Source: an uncultured Paracoccaceae bacterium (GTDB lineage: Bacteria; Pseudomonadota; Alphaproteobacteria; Rhodobacterales; Rhodobacteraceae). From it: a stretch of DNA of 64,000 nucleotides. Of the stretch, positions 1 through 9,422 are shown in pieces (positions within the stretch are counted from its first letter, which is position 1; each line of letters begins with the position of its first letter). Both the position numbers and the translations under genes were made by a program. The DNA lies in the NCBI GenBank assembly GCA_905182165.1, contig CAJJAK010000011.1, positions 1 to 64,000 on the forward strand, written 5' to 3'. A model generated the notes under the pieces. It ran no database searches and was not told where the DNA came from. It saw only the letters and a list, made by a program, of their open reading frames with translations.

Positions 1-6
1 AAAGCT

Positions 7-1908
7 ATGAACTATACGGTTGCTACACTTGCTGACACTGCTAAAATTGAAGCTGAAATGGATGTGTCAAAACGCTGGGAAGAAAAAACAGTGTATGAAC
101 AGCTTCGTAAGACAGCAAAAAAGTTTCCAAATAGGCCGGCAGTAAGTTTCCAATTAAAGTCTGGATTCAAAGATAAAGCAACGACGTTAAATTGGGATAA
201 TTTAGTAAAAAAAGTAACTCAAGCTGCAAATCTTTTTAGATCTTTGGGCATCGAGCAAAACGATGTGGTTGCTTATTTGCTTCCAACAAGTCACGAGACA
301 TTGATAACTCTAATGGGTGGGATGACTGCGGGTATTGTTGCGCCAATAAATCCAACGCTAGAACCTTCTCAGATTGCTGCATTGTTGCGTGAAACTGGGG
401 CAAAGGTCTTGGTAACAATACGCGCATTTCCAAAGTCAGATGTTGCCCAGTTAGCAGCTGAAGCAGTTTTGCAAGCTCCTAATGTAAAAACTGTGGTTGA
501 AATTGATTTGCTTCCTCATTTAAGCCCGCCGCTATCATGGATAGTTCCATTAATAAGACCGAAAAATCCAATTAACCATTCTGCAAATATAATAGAATTT
601 AATTCTGCACTAAGTAGCATGAGATCAGATGAATTGGATTTTAAAGAGGGCCAAGAAGACCATTATTGTGCATATTTTCATACTGGTGGCACTACTGGAA
701 TGCCAAAAATTGCGCAACACCGACATTCTGGTGTTTTGTACAATGGGTGGTTGGGAGACGCCGTATTGTACACAGAAAAAGATGTATTACTCTGTCCTTT
801 GCCACTATTTCACGTTTTTGCAGCTTACCCAATATGGGCTGGATGTTTAGTATCAGGAGCCCATATGGTTTTACCCACACCAGCAGGATATCGTGGAGAT
901 GGGGTGTTTGATGATTTCTGGAAACTAATAGAGCGTTGGGAAGCCACATTCATGGTTACTGTTCCAACGGCTGCTTCTCAGTTACTACAAAGACCAGTCA
1001 ACGCGGATATTTCATCCTTAAATGCAGCTTTTTGTGGGTCTGCTCCAATGCCAGTAGAATTATTTAAACGTTTCCAAGAGGTGACAGGTGTTGAGATAAT
1101 CGAAGGCTATGGCCTTACAGAAGCAACGTGCTTAGTTAGCTGTAATCCTAAAGATGGCCTACGTAAGGTGGGCTCAATCGGTATTCCTTTACCATACACT
1201 AAAGTGCGTATCCTTGATTGTCAGGAAAATGGGGAAATAATACGTGAAATGGAAATAGATGAGATTGGTGAGATTTGTATTTCCAATGCTGGCATCAATG
1301 TCGGTGAAACTTATACAGAAAAAGCAAAAAATGCTGGGCTTTATGCTGATAAGGTATTTTTCAGAACGGGTGACTTAGGTAGAATTGATGAAGATGGTTA
1401 CCTTTGGATTACAGGGAGAGCCAAGGATTTGATTATTCGTAGTGGCCACAATATTGACCCAGCGTTAATCGAAGAGGCGTTAGCTGGACATCCCTCGATT
1501 GCGATGGCTGGAGCGATAGGGCAGCCTGACGAAAAAACTGGAGAAATGCCGTGTGCTTATGTAGAATTAAATGCTGGTGCTTCCGTAACGATAGAAGAAC
1601 TATTTGAATTTTCGAATAAGCATGTTCCAGAACGAGCGGCACGTCCAAAATATATTGAGATTATAGATGAGCTTCCTAAAACAGCGGTTGGTAAAATATT
1701 CAAACCTCAGTTAAGAAAACTTGCAATCAAGAGAGTATATGATGAAAAACTTCTTGAGGATGGTCTAGATGTAACTGTTAAGGAAGTGCTTGAAGATAAA
1801 AAGCTTGGTTTAACAGCGCATTTGAACAAAGCAACATATGATATTGATGATATGCTAATAAAAAAATCTTTAGGAAACTTAATAAGGCCTTGGACTTGGT
1901 CTGAATAA
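7..1908 (+). CDS. AMP-forming acyl-CoA synthetase
   Basis: This 633-residue protein is an ANL-superfamily ligase that activates a carboxylic acid as acyl-AMP and then as acyl-CoA in the cytoplasm. The phosphate-binding loop (residues 225-234, HTGGTTGMPK) is a variant of the usual S/T-GTTGxPK motif. The hinge region carries RTGDLG at 453-458, and a C-terminal GKIFK lysine motif is present. The length and N-terminal layout resemble the ~630-residue FadD-like synthetases of proteobacteria. The substrate cannot be read from the sequence; medium-chain or aromatic acids are both possible. The start lies six bases from the window edge, so an upstream start cannot be excluded. The frame is intact. 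Confidence 0.9.
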   Translation: MNYTVATLADTAKIEAEMDVSKRWEEKTVYEQLRKTAKKFPNRPAVSFQLKSGFKDKATTLNWDNLVKKVTQAANLFRSLGIEQNDVVAYLLPTSHETLITLMGGMTAGIVAPINPTLEPSQIAALLRETGAKVLVTIRAFPKSDVAQLAAEAVLQAPNVKTVVEIDLLPHLSPPLSWIVPLIRPKNPINHSANIIEFNSALSSMRSDELDFKEGQEDHYCAYFHTGGTTGMPKIAQHRHSGVLYNGWLGDAVLYTEKDVLLCPLPLFHVFAAYPIWAGCLVSGAHMVLPTPAGYRGDGVFDDFWKLIERWEATFMVTVPTAASQLLQRPVNADISSLNAAFCGSAPMPVELFKRFQEVTGVEIIEGYGLTEATCLVSCNPKDGLRKVGSIGIPLPYTKVRILDCQENGEIIREMEIDEIGEICISNAGINVGETYTEKAKNAGLYADKVFFRTGDLGRIDEDGYLWITGRAKDLIIRSGHNIDPALIEEALAGHPSIAMAGAIGQPDEKTGEMPCAYVELNAGASVTIEELFEFSNKHVPERAARPKYIEIIDELPKTAVGKIFKPQLRKLAIKRVYDEKLLEDGLDVTVKEVLEDKKLGLTAHLNKATYDIDDMLIKKSLGNLIRPWTWSE

Positions 1909-2143
1909 TTGACGTAGCTTTATTCACTCTTTGTTTTGTACATTCTTAGTTTGAAACTGGGGTTTAATGCCTCCATTTTTTGTGATACGTGATTGTTTAA
2001 AGCAGAAAGAGTGACATTAATAATTTAGGCAAATATGAATTAAAATAATAATCTGTATTAAAAAATAATATGATGCCAACTTTTAAAAATTAAATTAATT
2101 TGTAACTATTAAACCTTCATGGTTTGTTTAAGGAATGGGAAAT

Positions 2144-2644
2144 ATGAGTAGTAATGATTTTGTTGTAGATCAGTTTGTTGTGTACCCTTCTCACGGAGTC
2201 GGGAAAATTACGGCAATAGAGGAGCAAGAAATTGCTGGTATATCTATGGAGTTATTTGTAATTGATTTTGCAAAAGATAAAATGACCTTACGCGTTCCTA
2301 CTGCCAAAGGCAGCTCTGTTGGGATGCGAAGTTTGGCTAGCCCAGAATTAGTTTCTAAGGTAAAAGCTAGGGTTAGAGGTCGAGCTAGGGTCAAACGAGC
2401 AATGTGGTCACGTCGAGCGCAAGAGTACGAGCAGAAAATAAATTCAGGAGATTTGATTGCAATAGCAGAAGTAGTACGCGATTTGCATCGCAAGGACGAT
2501 CAACGAGAGCAATCCTATTCAGAAAGACAACTTTATGAAGCTGCACTTGAAAGATTAACACGTGAGATCGCGGCAGTTGATCGAGCTGAGGAGGGTGTGG
2601 CTCAAACAAAGATAGAGGAGGTTTTGACTTCTCGAGGAGGTTAA
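2144..2644 (+). CDS. carD: CarD/CdnL-family transcription regulator
   Basis: A 166-residue protein with the N-terminal CarD/RID Tudor-like domain (hydrophobic strands with YPSHGVGKI near residue 15) that binds the RNA polymerase beta subunit, followed by a basic helical C-terminal half (repeated R/K around residues 75-95). In alphaproteobacteria CarD stabilises open complexes at growth-related promoters. I prefer the ATG at 2144 over the one at 2135. An AAGGA box at 2130-2134 sits nine bases upstream of 2144 but directly abuts 2135. It stands alone and converges on cobS. Confidence 0.9.
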   Translation: MSSNDFVVDQFVVYPSHGVGKITAIEEQEIAGISMELFVIDFAKDKMTLRVPTAKGSSVGMRSLASPELVSKVKARVRGRARVKRAMWSRRAQEYEQKINSGDLIAIAEVVRDLHRKDDQREQSYSERQLYEAALERLTREIAAVDRAEEGVAQTKIEEVLTSRGG

Positions 2645-2666
2645 TAAACTGAAATTTAGTTTATTA
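2642..2666. terminator. Bidirectional AT-rich hairpin between carD and cobS
   Basis: A perfect nine-base inverted repeat (TAATAAACT / AGTTTATTA, loop of seven) lies across the ends of the convergent carD and cobS genes and overlaps the carD stop codon. Its position suggests a shared terminator. The low GC of the stem makes this less certain than a classic Rho-independent site. Confidence 0.45.
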
Positions 2667-3438
2667 TTAAAATCCCGGCTAATGAAGCTAAAGCCATCAA
2701 TTCTGCAGCTTGTTGAGAAGCTCCTAATATATCGCCAGTTTGACCACCAATCTTTTTATATGCTGTAAAAAAGATTGGGAATGCCCCTAGACATGCGCAA
2801 AGTACTACTAATAATCCTAAAATACCTACACTTACTAAGCACGCCAATGTACCAATTACAGCAGCAACGATTAAAGAAAATTGCGGTGGCTTTCCAACAG
2901 AAACGGATAACCCATCACTTCGGGCGTGTTGCATAAAAACCATTGCTCCTACCATTGGAACTCTACTTATAGCTCCTGCGGCAACTAAGGGCCAGAAAAG
3001 TGTCTCTATTTTTATGAGATCATTTATTGATGCATAACGGCCAATTATAACTAAAATTAATGCTATTGCCCCAAAACTACCTATTCGACTGTCTTTCATT
3101 ATAGTAAGGATGCTATCTTTGTTTTTACCACCCCAAAGACCGTCAGCAGCATCACTTAGTCCATCTTCATGCATTCCACCTGTTATGATTGCCATGGTTA
3201 TTAGAGATAATATTGCACAAATCGAAAATGGTAACCCAAAGAAATTAGCAATATTTGCTATTAAAGCTGCAAATGCCCCAATTAACGCACCAACCAAAGG
3301 GTATGCCCAAGTAGCTTGCTTTGCCCTTTCATCGACGTCTTGATGGTCTAAGTTTACAGGAATTCTTGTTAATAAACTAAGTGCTATTAAGATGTCACTT
3401 AATCTCAGGTCAAAAATATTATTGTTGTATTTATTCAT
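2656..3438 (-). CDS. cobS: Adenosylcobinamide-GDP ribazoletransferase (cobalamin-5'-phosphate synthase)
   Basis: An integral membrane enzyme that joins adenosylcobinamide-GDP to alpha-ribazole(-5'-phosphate) in the last step of the cobalamin nucleotide loop. The family signature is near residue 90 (GGMHEDGLSDAADG, metal/substrate-binding acidic residues), followed by DSRIGSFG. Several hydrophobic segments follow. The ATG at 3438 gives 260 residues, normal for CobS; a TTG twelve bases upstream is a less likely start. It is divergent from cobT, which works on the same loop. The frame is intact. Confidence 0.93.
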   Translation of the reverse strand: MNKYNNNIFDLRLSDILIALSLLTRIPVNLDHQDVDERAKQATWAYPLVGALIGAFAALIANIANFFGLPFSICAILSLITMAIITGGMHEDGLSDAADGLWGGKNKDSILTIMKDSRIGSFGAIALILVIIGRYASINDLIKIETLFWPLVAAGAISRVPMVGAMVFMQHARSDGLSVSVGKPPQFSLIVAAVIGTLACLVSVGILGLLVVLCACLGAFPIFFTAYKKIGGQTGDILGASQQAAELMALASLAGILIIN

Positions 3439-3525
3439 TTCAAAGTCCAAAAACGTAGTTTATTATCCGCTAATTTATATGTAATACGTATTGAATTTAA
3501 CAATCAAGTAATCTGGATATAATAT

Positions 3526-4546
3526 ATGATCAACAAAACAAACAACTCTATAAGTAAACAAGATATTTTAGAATTGATAGGTTCGGCTCCTAATCTAGAT
3601 GAAGAGACTGTTAAAAGTGCAAGCGATAGAAATTCTTTACTCACTAAACCCCCTGGAGCTCTTGGGCGTTTAGAAGAAATAGCAATATGGTATTGTGGCT
3701 GGAGGCAAGATGATAAAGCATCGATAAATAACCCACAGGTGATAGTTTTTGCTGGAAATCATGGGGTTGCATCTCTGGGAGTTTCTGCTTTTCCGCAAGA
3801 GGTTACATCACAAATGGTTTTGAATTTCAAACATGAAGGTGCTGCTATTAATCAATTATGCAAAGTAGCTGGTGCTACCTTAAATGTGTATTCTTTGGAA
3901 CTGGATAAACCAACTAACGATTTTACAAAAGAGGCTGCACTTTCATCAGATGAATTTGAAACAGCGTCTCGACGTGCTCTTCAATAACTCAACTGACTTA
4001 TTAGTTGTTGGTGAAATGGGAATTGGAAACTCGACCTCTGCTGCTGCAGTGGCTTGTTGCTTATTTGGTGGTGGTTCTGAAGATTGGGTTGGTCGAGGAA
4101 CTGGGGTGACTGATGAAGGTCTATCCCTTAAGGCAAAAGTTGTGAGAGAGGGTATGAAAGCTAATGCGAGTGCCTTGTCTGATCCACTGGAAATTTTGAG
4201 ATGTTTGGGGGGTAGGGAGATGGTCGCAATGGTGGGTGCTATCTCTAGAGCTCGCTCTTTAAGAATCCCTGTGATTTTGGATGGTTTTATTTGTAGTGCT
4301 TCGGCGGCTGTGCTGGAGAAATATAAATTTGGTTCGTTGGATCATTGTGTTGCTGGCCATCTGTCTTCTGAAGGTGCTCACTCAAAAATTTTAGAACAAC
4401 TAAATAAGAAACCTTTGTTAGATTTGAATTTAAGGCTGGGTGAGGCGTCTGGTGGAGCATTAGCAATTAACATTATCAAATCTGCGCTTGCCTGTCATAG
4501 TGGAATGGCTACCTTCGAAGAAGCAGCTGTTTCAGAGAAAAGCTAG
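3526..4546 (+). CDS. cobT: Nicotinate-nucleotide--dimethylbenzimidazole phosphoribosyltransferase (one frameshift)
   Basis: CobT makes alpha-ribazole phosphate from dimethylbenzimidazole and nicotinate mononucleotide. The N-terminal half ([20 protein letters not shown]) ends at a TAA at 3985. Homology continues in the +1 frame with the family motifs GEMGIGNST and WVGRGTGV and ends with the catalytic-glutamate segment HLSSEGAH. Joined, the two parts give about 340 residues, the normal length. A one-base indel near 3980-3990 explains the break. Since both halves are perfectly conserved, a sequence error is more likely than a pseudogene. It sits divergently from cobS with a 90-base gap holding the promoters. 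Confidence 0.9.
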
Positions 4547-4613
4547 AATATCATGAGTAATCAGTTGATATGGATAAGTACCTAAAGGCGCATTTATTTA
4601 AAATAAATTTTTA

Positions 4614-5279
4614 TTATTTACTTTTATGAAGACCTTGAAGTTGAAGGTCAAAACCTTCTTCAATATGTTTTGTAAAAACTTCTAAGGTCTCTGTTTTATC
4701 TCCAGTTTCTATAACATCGACTAACTCCATATGATCACCGAGAGATTGCTTTAAATCCACATTCTCAATCGCTGCAAATATTGGGAACACATTGGCTTTG
4801 CCCCAAATCATATTGAACATTTGAATAAGAAATCTATTGTCCGCAAGTTCAACAAACTTAAAATGAATGTTTCTATTAGCTTCGAAATAAGCTCTTGCCG
4901 TATGAACTTTTAAATCTTCTTCTTTAATGATTGTTTGCCGTAGTGCCTCTATATCCAGTGGGTTATTTTTACTGGCAAGTATACGAGCACACTGCCCTTC
5001 TATAGCGGCTCTAGATTGATAGAGTTCGCGGACTTCTTTATCGCCCATTTCATAAATTTTGAAACTTCCACGATTGGTAACTTCCAAAACACCTTCTTGT
5101 TCTAAACGCATTAGTGCTTCTCGAACAGGGGTTCGGCTAATTTGCAATTCTGCCGCAAGTTTTTCTTGAATTAATCTATCTTCAGCTACTATATCTCTAT
5201 TAACGATAGCATTTATGATTTGATCGTAGACTTGGTCTGCCAATCGCCGCCTTGCTGGTTGAATGCTTTTAAGTGCCAA
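4614..5279 (-). CDS. GntR-family regulator with FCD domain
   Basis: A 221-residue regulator of the FadR/VanR branch. The winged helix-turn-helix is at residues 12-75 (LAAELQISRTPVREALMRLEQEG is the recognition region) and an all-helical FCD effector domain fills the remainder. FCD domains usually bind small organic acids with a metal ion. It is divergent from the GlxBCD-like operon. The gap holds a palindrome centred on GTATAC, the kind of core this family uses, and a second copy lies at 10595-10610. I infer that it is the local repressor of the amine/microcompartment locus. The ATG at 5279 is preceded by the AGGTTTACC segment. The frame is intact. Confidence 0.9.
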   Translation of the reverse strand: MALKSIQPARRRLADQVYDQIINAIVNRDIVAEDRLIQEKLAAELQISRTPVREALMRLEQEGVLEVTNRGSFKIYEMGDKEVRELYQSRAAIEGQCARILASKNNPLDIEALRQTIIKEEDLKVHTARAYFEANRNIHFKFVELADNRFLIQMFNMIWGKANVFPIFAAIENVDLKQSLGDHMELVDVIETGDKTETLEVFTKHIEEGFDLQLQGLHKSK

Positions 5280-5357
5280 GGTAAACCTCTATTTTTTTGT
5301 TCGTACTTGATTTATGTAGCGCCAAGTATACTTATTACAAATCGTATATCTTAATTC

Positions 5358-5394
5358 TTGTCATTGTACAATGCATACTGTATACAGTATACAT
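5358..5394 (+). promoter_or_regulatory. Promoter and GntR operator of the GlxBCD-like operon
   Basis: A perfect 16-base palindrome, ATACTGTATACAGTAT, occupies 5375-5390. It extends to 24 bases (5371-5394) with a single mismatched pair. A candidate sigma-70 promoter overlaps it: TTGTCA at 5358-5363, a 17-base spacer, and TATACA at 5381-5386, so a bound repressor would cover the -10 box. A further ten-base palindrome, ATTGTACAAT, is at 5363-5372. A 15/16 copy of the main palindrome recurs at 10595. That it binds the adjacent GntR protein is inference. Confidence 0.72.
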
Positions 5395-5440
5395 AAATGA
5401 ATAAGTGAATTAATTTTTCTTACATTAAAGGGAGCAATTT

Positions 5441-6386
5441 ATGTGCGGGATCGCTGGTAGAATTTTGGGAGCTCCTGGGACGGTGGGAAAAGATCTAGTG
5501 GATCTAATGGATGCCCAAGCACACAGAGGTGCTGATAGTACTGGATTTGCTATCTATGGTATACCACGTGAAACTGGTTATGTCTCTAAGAGGTATGGGA
5601 TTTTCACGTGAAAAAGTGGATTCTGATCTCTCAAATTTTACTAATATTTTGCGTGATAATGGGTCTGATTTTTTAAAAGATCCAGAAATTTTAATAGATT
5701 CTAATAAGCATTATTGTTTTAGGATGGAAATTTCTGATCCAAAAGATTTGTCAGCATGGATTGCTGATGCTGATTCTTTGGCGAATAGTATAGAAATCCA
5801 ATCTTGCGGCCGGTCTCTCGAAATTATAAAAGATACTGGTGGAGCATCAGCTGTAGCAGATAAACACAATGTCAGGGACATGATAGGTACACACGGCCTT
5901 GGGCATGCAAGGTTAGCTACTGAAAGTTCTGTTTTACCAAACGCAAGCCATCCCTTTTGGGCGAGACCATTTTCTGATGTTGCAATTGTTCATAATGGGC
6001 AAATAACAGATTACTTTACCTGGAAAGAAAAGCTGAAAAGAAAGGGTTATCGATTTTTGACTGAAAACGATAGCGAGCTTATTGCTATTTGGGTTTCTGA
6101 CCAAATGAAATCCGGTCTTTCGATGGAACAAGCTTTAAAAAAATCACTAACGTCTATTGATGGGTGTTTTACTTATATGATTGCGAGTACAAATGAAATT
6201 GGGTTTGCTAAAGACAGGTTTGCACTAAAACCTTTGGTGGTTATTGATGAAAGTGGTAATCTGGCTGCTGCAACTGAAGAGCAAGCTGTAAGACGGATCT
6301 TTAAAGGTGAAAATGATGTTATTAATTATGATGGCCCAAGTCTCACGGGTATTTGGGGTATCGGAAATAGGAGCCTTGCAGCATGA
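5441..6386 (+). CDS. Class II glutamine amidotransferase subunit, GlxB/MgsA-like (one frameshift)
   Basis: An Ntn-type glutaminase domain equivalent to the N-terminal domain of glutamate synthase. It starts with MCGIAG, so the nucleophile is Cys2 after Met removal, and a strong AAGGGAG box precedes the ATG. AHRGADSTGFAIYG follows, as expected for this fold. The frame breaks near 5585; the rest (HNGQITDYFTWKEKL, NDSELIAIW) runs on in the next frame. Total length is about 314 residues. With the next two genes it forms a three-polypeptide split glutamate-synthase-like enzyme, as in N-methylglutamate synthase (MgsABC) and rhizobial GlxBCD. It overlaps the next gene by four bases (ATGA). Confidence 0.85.
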
Positions 6387-7075
6387 GCGAAGTAATCGTT
6401 GAGGTTGGGGATCGTCACATTCGTGAAATCAATGAAGAAATTCAAGATCTTTGTCGAAAAAATAAGAAAATTCGAATTATAAATACATTATCACGGCATA
6501 ATCTAGGTATTGGTTTACCGCCTAATTGTGAATTATCTTTTGAAGGAAGTGTTGGGTATTTTTGTGGAGGTTTAAATACAGGTGCAAAACTATCAATTGA
6601 ACGTAACGCTGGCTGGGCCTGTGGAGAGGGAATGTCTGATGGCATGATTACAGTTGGAGGTTATGCAGGTATGTCTGTCGGTGCAGCAATGATAGGTGGA
6701 ACAATTCATGTTAAGGGTAACTCTGGGCCACGTTGTGGAGTAGCAATGAAAGGCGGTAATATCATTGTTGAAGGTAAGATCGGCTATCAATCTGGTTTTA
6801 TGGCGCATTCTGGTAAAATAATAGCGCTAGGAGGAGCAGGAGATAGCTGTGCTGATGCGCTTTGGGCTGGAGAAGTATGGGTTGCTGGTCCTATCGATGG
6901 TTTGGGTGTGGATGTGAATGTTGTGGAGCCAACTGCGGAGGAGGTTTCGGAAGTTGACGATATTTTGAAACCTTTGGGTTTGCAAGATTCGTCGAGAGAT
7001 TGGCGTAAGATGGTATCAGGCCAGCGCTTATGGTATTTTGAAAGTAGGGATGCAAATGCATGGCTCATGATTTAG
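6383..7075 (+). CDS. GXGXG-domain subunit, GlxC/MgsB-like
   Basis: A 230-residue protein made almost entirely of the right-handed beta-helix repeat found in the C-terminal domain of glutamate synthase large subunit. Repeated G-x-x-x-G units run from about residue 50 to 170 (GGYAGMSVGAAMIGGTIHVKG and similar). The role is structural, linking the glutaminase and FMN modules. It is translationally coupled on both sides: ATGA with the upstream gene, and a 16-base overlap with the downstream one. The frame is intact. In MgsABC-type enzymes this is the beta-like subunit. Confidence 0.87.
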   Translation: MSEVIVEVGDRHIREINEEIQDLCRKNKKIRIINTLSRHNLGIGLPPNCELSFEGSVGYFCGGLNTGAKLSIERNAGWACGEGMSDGMITVGGYAGMSVGAAMIGGTIHVKGNSGPRCGVAMKGGNIIVEGKIGYQSGFMAHSGKIIALGGAGDSCADALWAGEVWVAGPIDGLGVDVNVVEPTAEEVSEVDDILKPLGLQDSSRDWRKMVSGQRLWYFESRDANAWLMI

Positions 7076-8466
7076 ATAAACCTTATGAATATCCTTTTGA
7101 GGTAGCTTCAGAAGATGAAATAAAATTTTCCAAAGGTGCAATTAAAGGACGTCCTGCGGGGGTCCCCTCTTCTTATGATGAGGGTGGTTCAACGCGTTGG
7201 ACTCCGGACGCTATAGCGGAAGTTCACTCCAGGCAAAGGAAGTGCTGTGTTTATTCATTTAACAAACAATTACCCACATTTGATGATCTAACTTTTGTGC
7301 CAGCAACTATGACACGTTTGCCTTTAGAGGGTTATCGCGAAAGTTGTGATTCCACTACGGTTTTAGGTGCTGGAAGAGGGTTAGTAGAGAAACCTTTAAA
7401 ATTAAAAATCCCTATTTATATTGCTTCAATGTCCTTTGGTGCATTGTCAGCGAATGCGAAAGCCTCTCTTGGCTACGGTGCTTCTAAAGTGGGCACAATG
7501 ACATGCACTGGGGAGGGTGGAATGCTAGAGGAAGAGCGTGCAGCCTCTCAAAGACTTTTGTATCAAATGTCTCCAGCAAGATATGGTGTTGATTTAGACC
7601 ACCTTCGACGGGCTGATGCTTTAGAGATTGTTGTTGGTCAGGGAGCAAAGCCAGGTACAGGAGGGCTATTGCTTGGCATGAAAGTGAGCCCAAGAGTTTC
7701 TAAAATGCGAACTTTACCTGAAGGTGTTGATCAAAGATCTACAATTAGGCATCCAGATTTTATGGGTGCAGATGATTTGTCGGTAAAAATAGAAGAATTA
7801 AGAATTGCCACTAATTACCAAGTTCCAATTTTTATTAAAATGGGTGCTACTAGACCTCGTTTTGATGTTGCTGTTGCCGCAAAAGCTGGTGCAGATGTTG
7901 TTGTTGTAGATGGTGCTGAAGGTGGCACTGGCGCGTCACCTGAAATGCTATTGAACCATACTGGAATTCCAACAATGAGTGCTATCCGTGCTGCAAGAGA
8001 AGCACTTGACGAATGTGGCATGTCTGGAAAAGTTGATTTAGTTGCTGCTGGAGGTATCAGAACAGGTGTAGATGCTGCAAAATGTTTAGCACTGGGCGCT
8101 GATGCTGTGATGATTGGCAATGGTGCGATGATTGCAATGGGTTGTAATTCACCAAGGTATGAAGATGATTATTCGGCACTTGGAACTTCACCGGGTGCAT
8201 GTCATCATTGCCACACGGGCCTTTGTCCAGTTGGTATCGCGACGCAAGATGCTGAGCTTGAGAAAAGAATGAATCCTCACGCTGGAGCGGAGCGAGTTGC
8301 TCGCTACTTAACGGCCATGACTATGGAGATAACTGCTTTGGCGAAGGCCTGTGGTAAATCATCTGTTCACAATTTAGAAGTTGAGGATTTACGAGCTCTC
8401 TCTTTTCAAGCGTCCGCTTTTACTGGAGTAAAGATGGCTGGGATAGATAGGGCATTTGACTGGTAG
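7060..8466 (+). CDS. FMN-binding glutamate-synthase-like subunit, GlxD/MgsC-like
   Basis: A 468-residue TIM-barrel protein equivalent to the FMN/synthase domain of GltB. Visible hallmarks are the YIASMSFGALS strand, GEGGM, the KPGTGG loop, the VVVDGAEGGTGASP phosphate-binding segment, and a C-x2-C-x4-C cluster (C381, C384, C389) that fits the iron-sulfur site of the family. In N-methylglutamate synthase this subunit transfers an amine onto glutamate to give an N-alkylglutamate. In glutamate synthase it aminates 2-oxoglutarate. The lack of a GltD-like subunit favours the GlxBCD/Mgs type. The frame is intact, although a short C-terminal tail follows the core. Confidence 0.88.
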   Translation: MAHDLDKPYEYPFEVASEDEIKFSKGAIKGRPAGVPSSYDEGGSTRWTPDAIAEVHSRQRKCCVYSFNKQLPTFDDLTFVPATMTRLPLEGYRESCDSTTVLGAGRGLVEKPLKLKIPIYIASMSFGALSANAKASLGYGASKVGTMTCTGEGGMLEEERAASQRLLYQMSPARYGVDLDHLRRADALEIVVGQGAKPGTGGLLLGMKVSPRVSKMRTLPEGVDQRSTIRHPDFMGADDLSVKIEELRIATNYQVPIFIKMGATRPRFDVAVAAKAGADVVVVDGAEGGTGASPEMLLNHTGIPTMSAIRAAREALDECGMSGKVDLVAAGGIRTGVDAAKCLALGADAVMIGNGAMIAMGCNSPRYEDDYSALGTSPGACHHCHTGLCPVGIATQDAELEKRMNPHAGAERVARYLTAMTMEITALAKACGKSSVHNLEVEDLRALSFQASAFTGVKMAGIDRAFDW

Positions 8467-8522
8467 ATAATATAAAAAATATTCTAAATTTTGAAGTATA
8501 AATTTTAAAACCTAAAAATAAA

Positions 8523-9360
8523 CTATAATACATATCCTTCTCCAGACGCCCTCACTGTTAGGTCAGCTATTGCAACCCCTAAAGGTTGATTTATTGTGTA
8601 CACAATCTGTTCGGCAAGATGTTCTGGGCTTAAAGCATAGTATTCGATATCGTTTGCATCACTATTTTTGGGCGGTAAAATTCCAGCATCGTAATCATCC
8701 ATCATCTTTATGTAATTCAGCGCATTTTGACCTAAGATGCCAACAATTGCATCCTCATTTATTATTCCTGCACCCAATCCAGTTCCACGTACACCAGTTG
8801 GCTTGATTATTGTGACTTTTATTTTGCCTTGAGATTCTACTCTAAGAGATTCTGAAAGAAAGTTTACAGCAGCTTTTGTCGCTCCGTATACACCTGCCCC
8901 TGCCACTGGATAGTTTCCGTATATAGAGGATATATTTACTACGTGCCCACTTCCTTGCAAAATCATTTGATCGTATGCTGAAACAATCCCATTTAGCACA
9001 CCTTTTATATTAATATCGATACAGTTATCCCAAGGTTTTGTTGCTTTTATGTGGTCTGCATAAAAAGCTAAAGGCATTGTGCCTGCATTATTTATTAATA
9101 CATCAATTCGGCCAAATTTATTTTTTGTTTTAACCATTTAAAAATTTCATTTGGGTTAAACTAGTAACATCAGCTTCAACATTTACTAATATGATGTTTC
9201 TAGTTTGTACATAATCTTTGGTATTCTTTAATTCAATTTTATTGATGTCACATCTTACAACCATTGCCTCCAATTCCAAGCATTTTAGAGCCACAAGTCG
9301 TCCAAATCCACTTGCTGCACCTGTAACAACAACTACTTTGTTTCTTAAGTGATTTTGCAT
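8523..9360 (-). CDS. Short-chain dehydrogenase/reductase (one frameshift)
   Basis: A classical SDR with the nucleotide-binding motif TGAASGFG, NNAG, the catalytic Ser region (NISSIYG) and the YGATK tetrad. The start is taken at MQNHLRNK (9360). The frame breaks near 9130, close to an A/T run, and continues in the adjacent frame. It lies downstream of the flavin oxidase on the same strand, so the two probably share a transcript driven from the 10595 operator. An NAD(P)H-dependent reductase here could clear aldehyde or ketone products of the locus; the substrate is unknown. Confidence 0.83.
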
Positions 9361-9422
9361 TTTTAAAATATAACTCCTAAAAATAGTTAATTCAGCGAGC
9401 ACTTCTTACAGTTTTAAAGACT

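Noticed and set aside
3439..3525. Cobalamin riboswitch between cobS and cobT
   Set aside because: The gap is under 100 bases, far too short for the aptamer, and no B12 box was seen.
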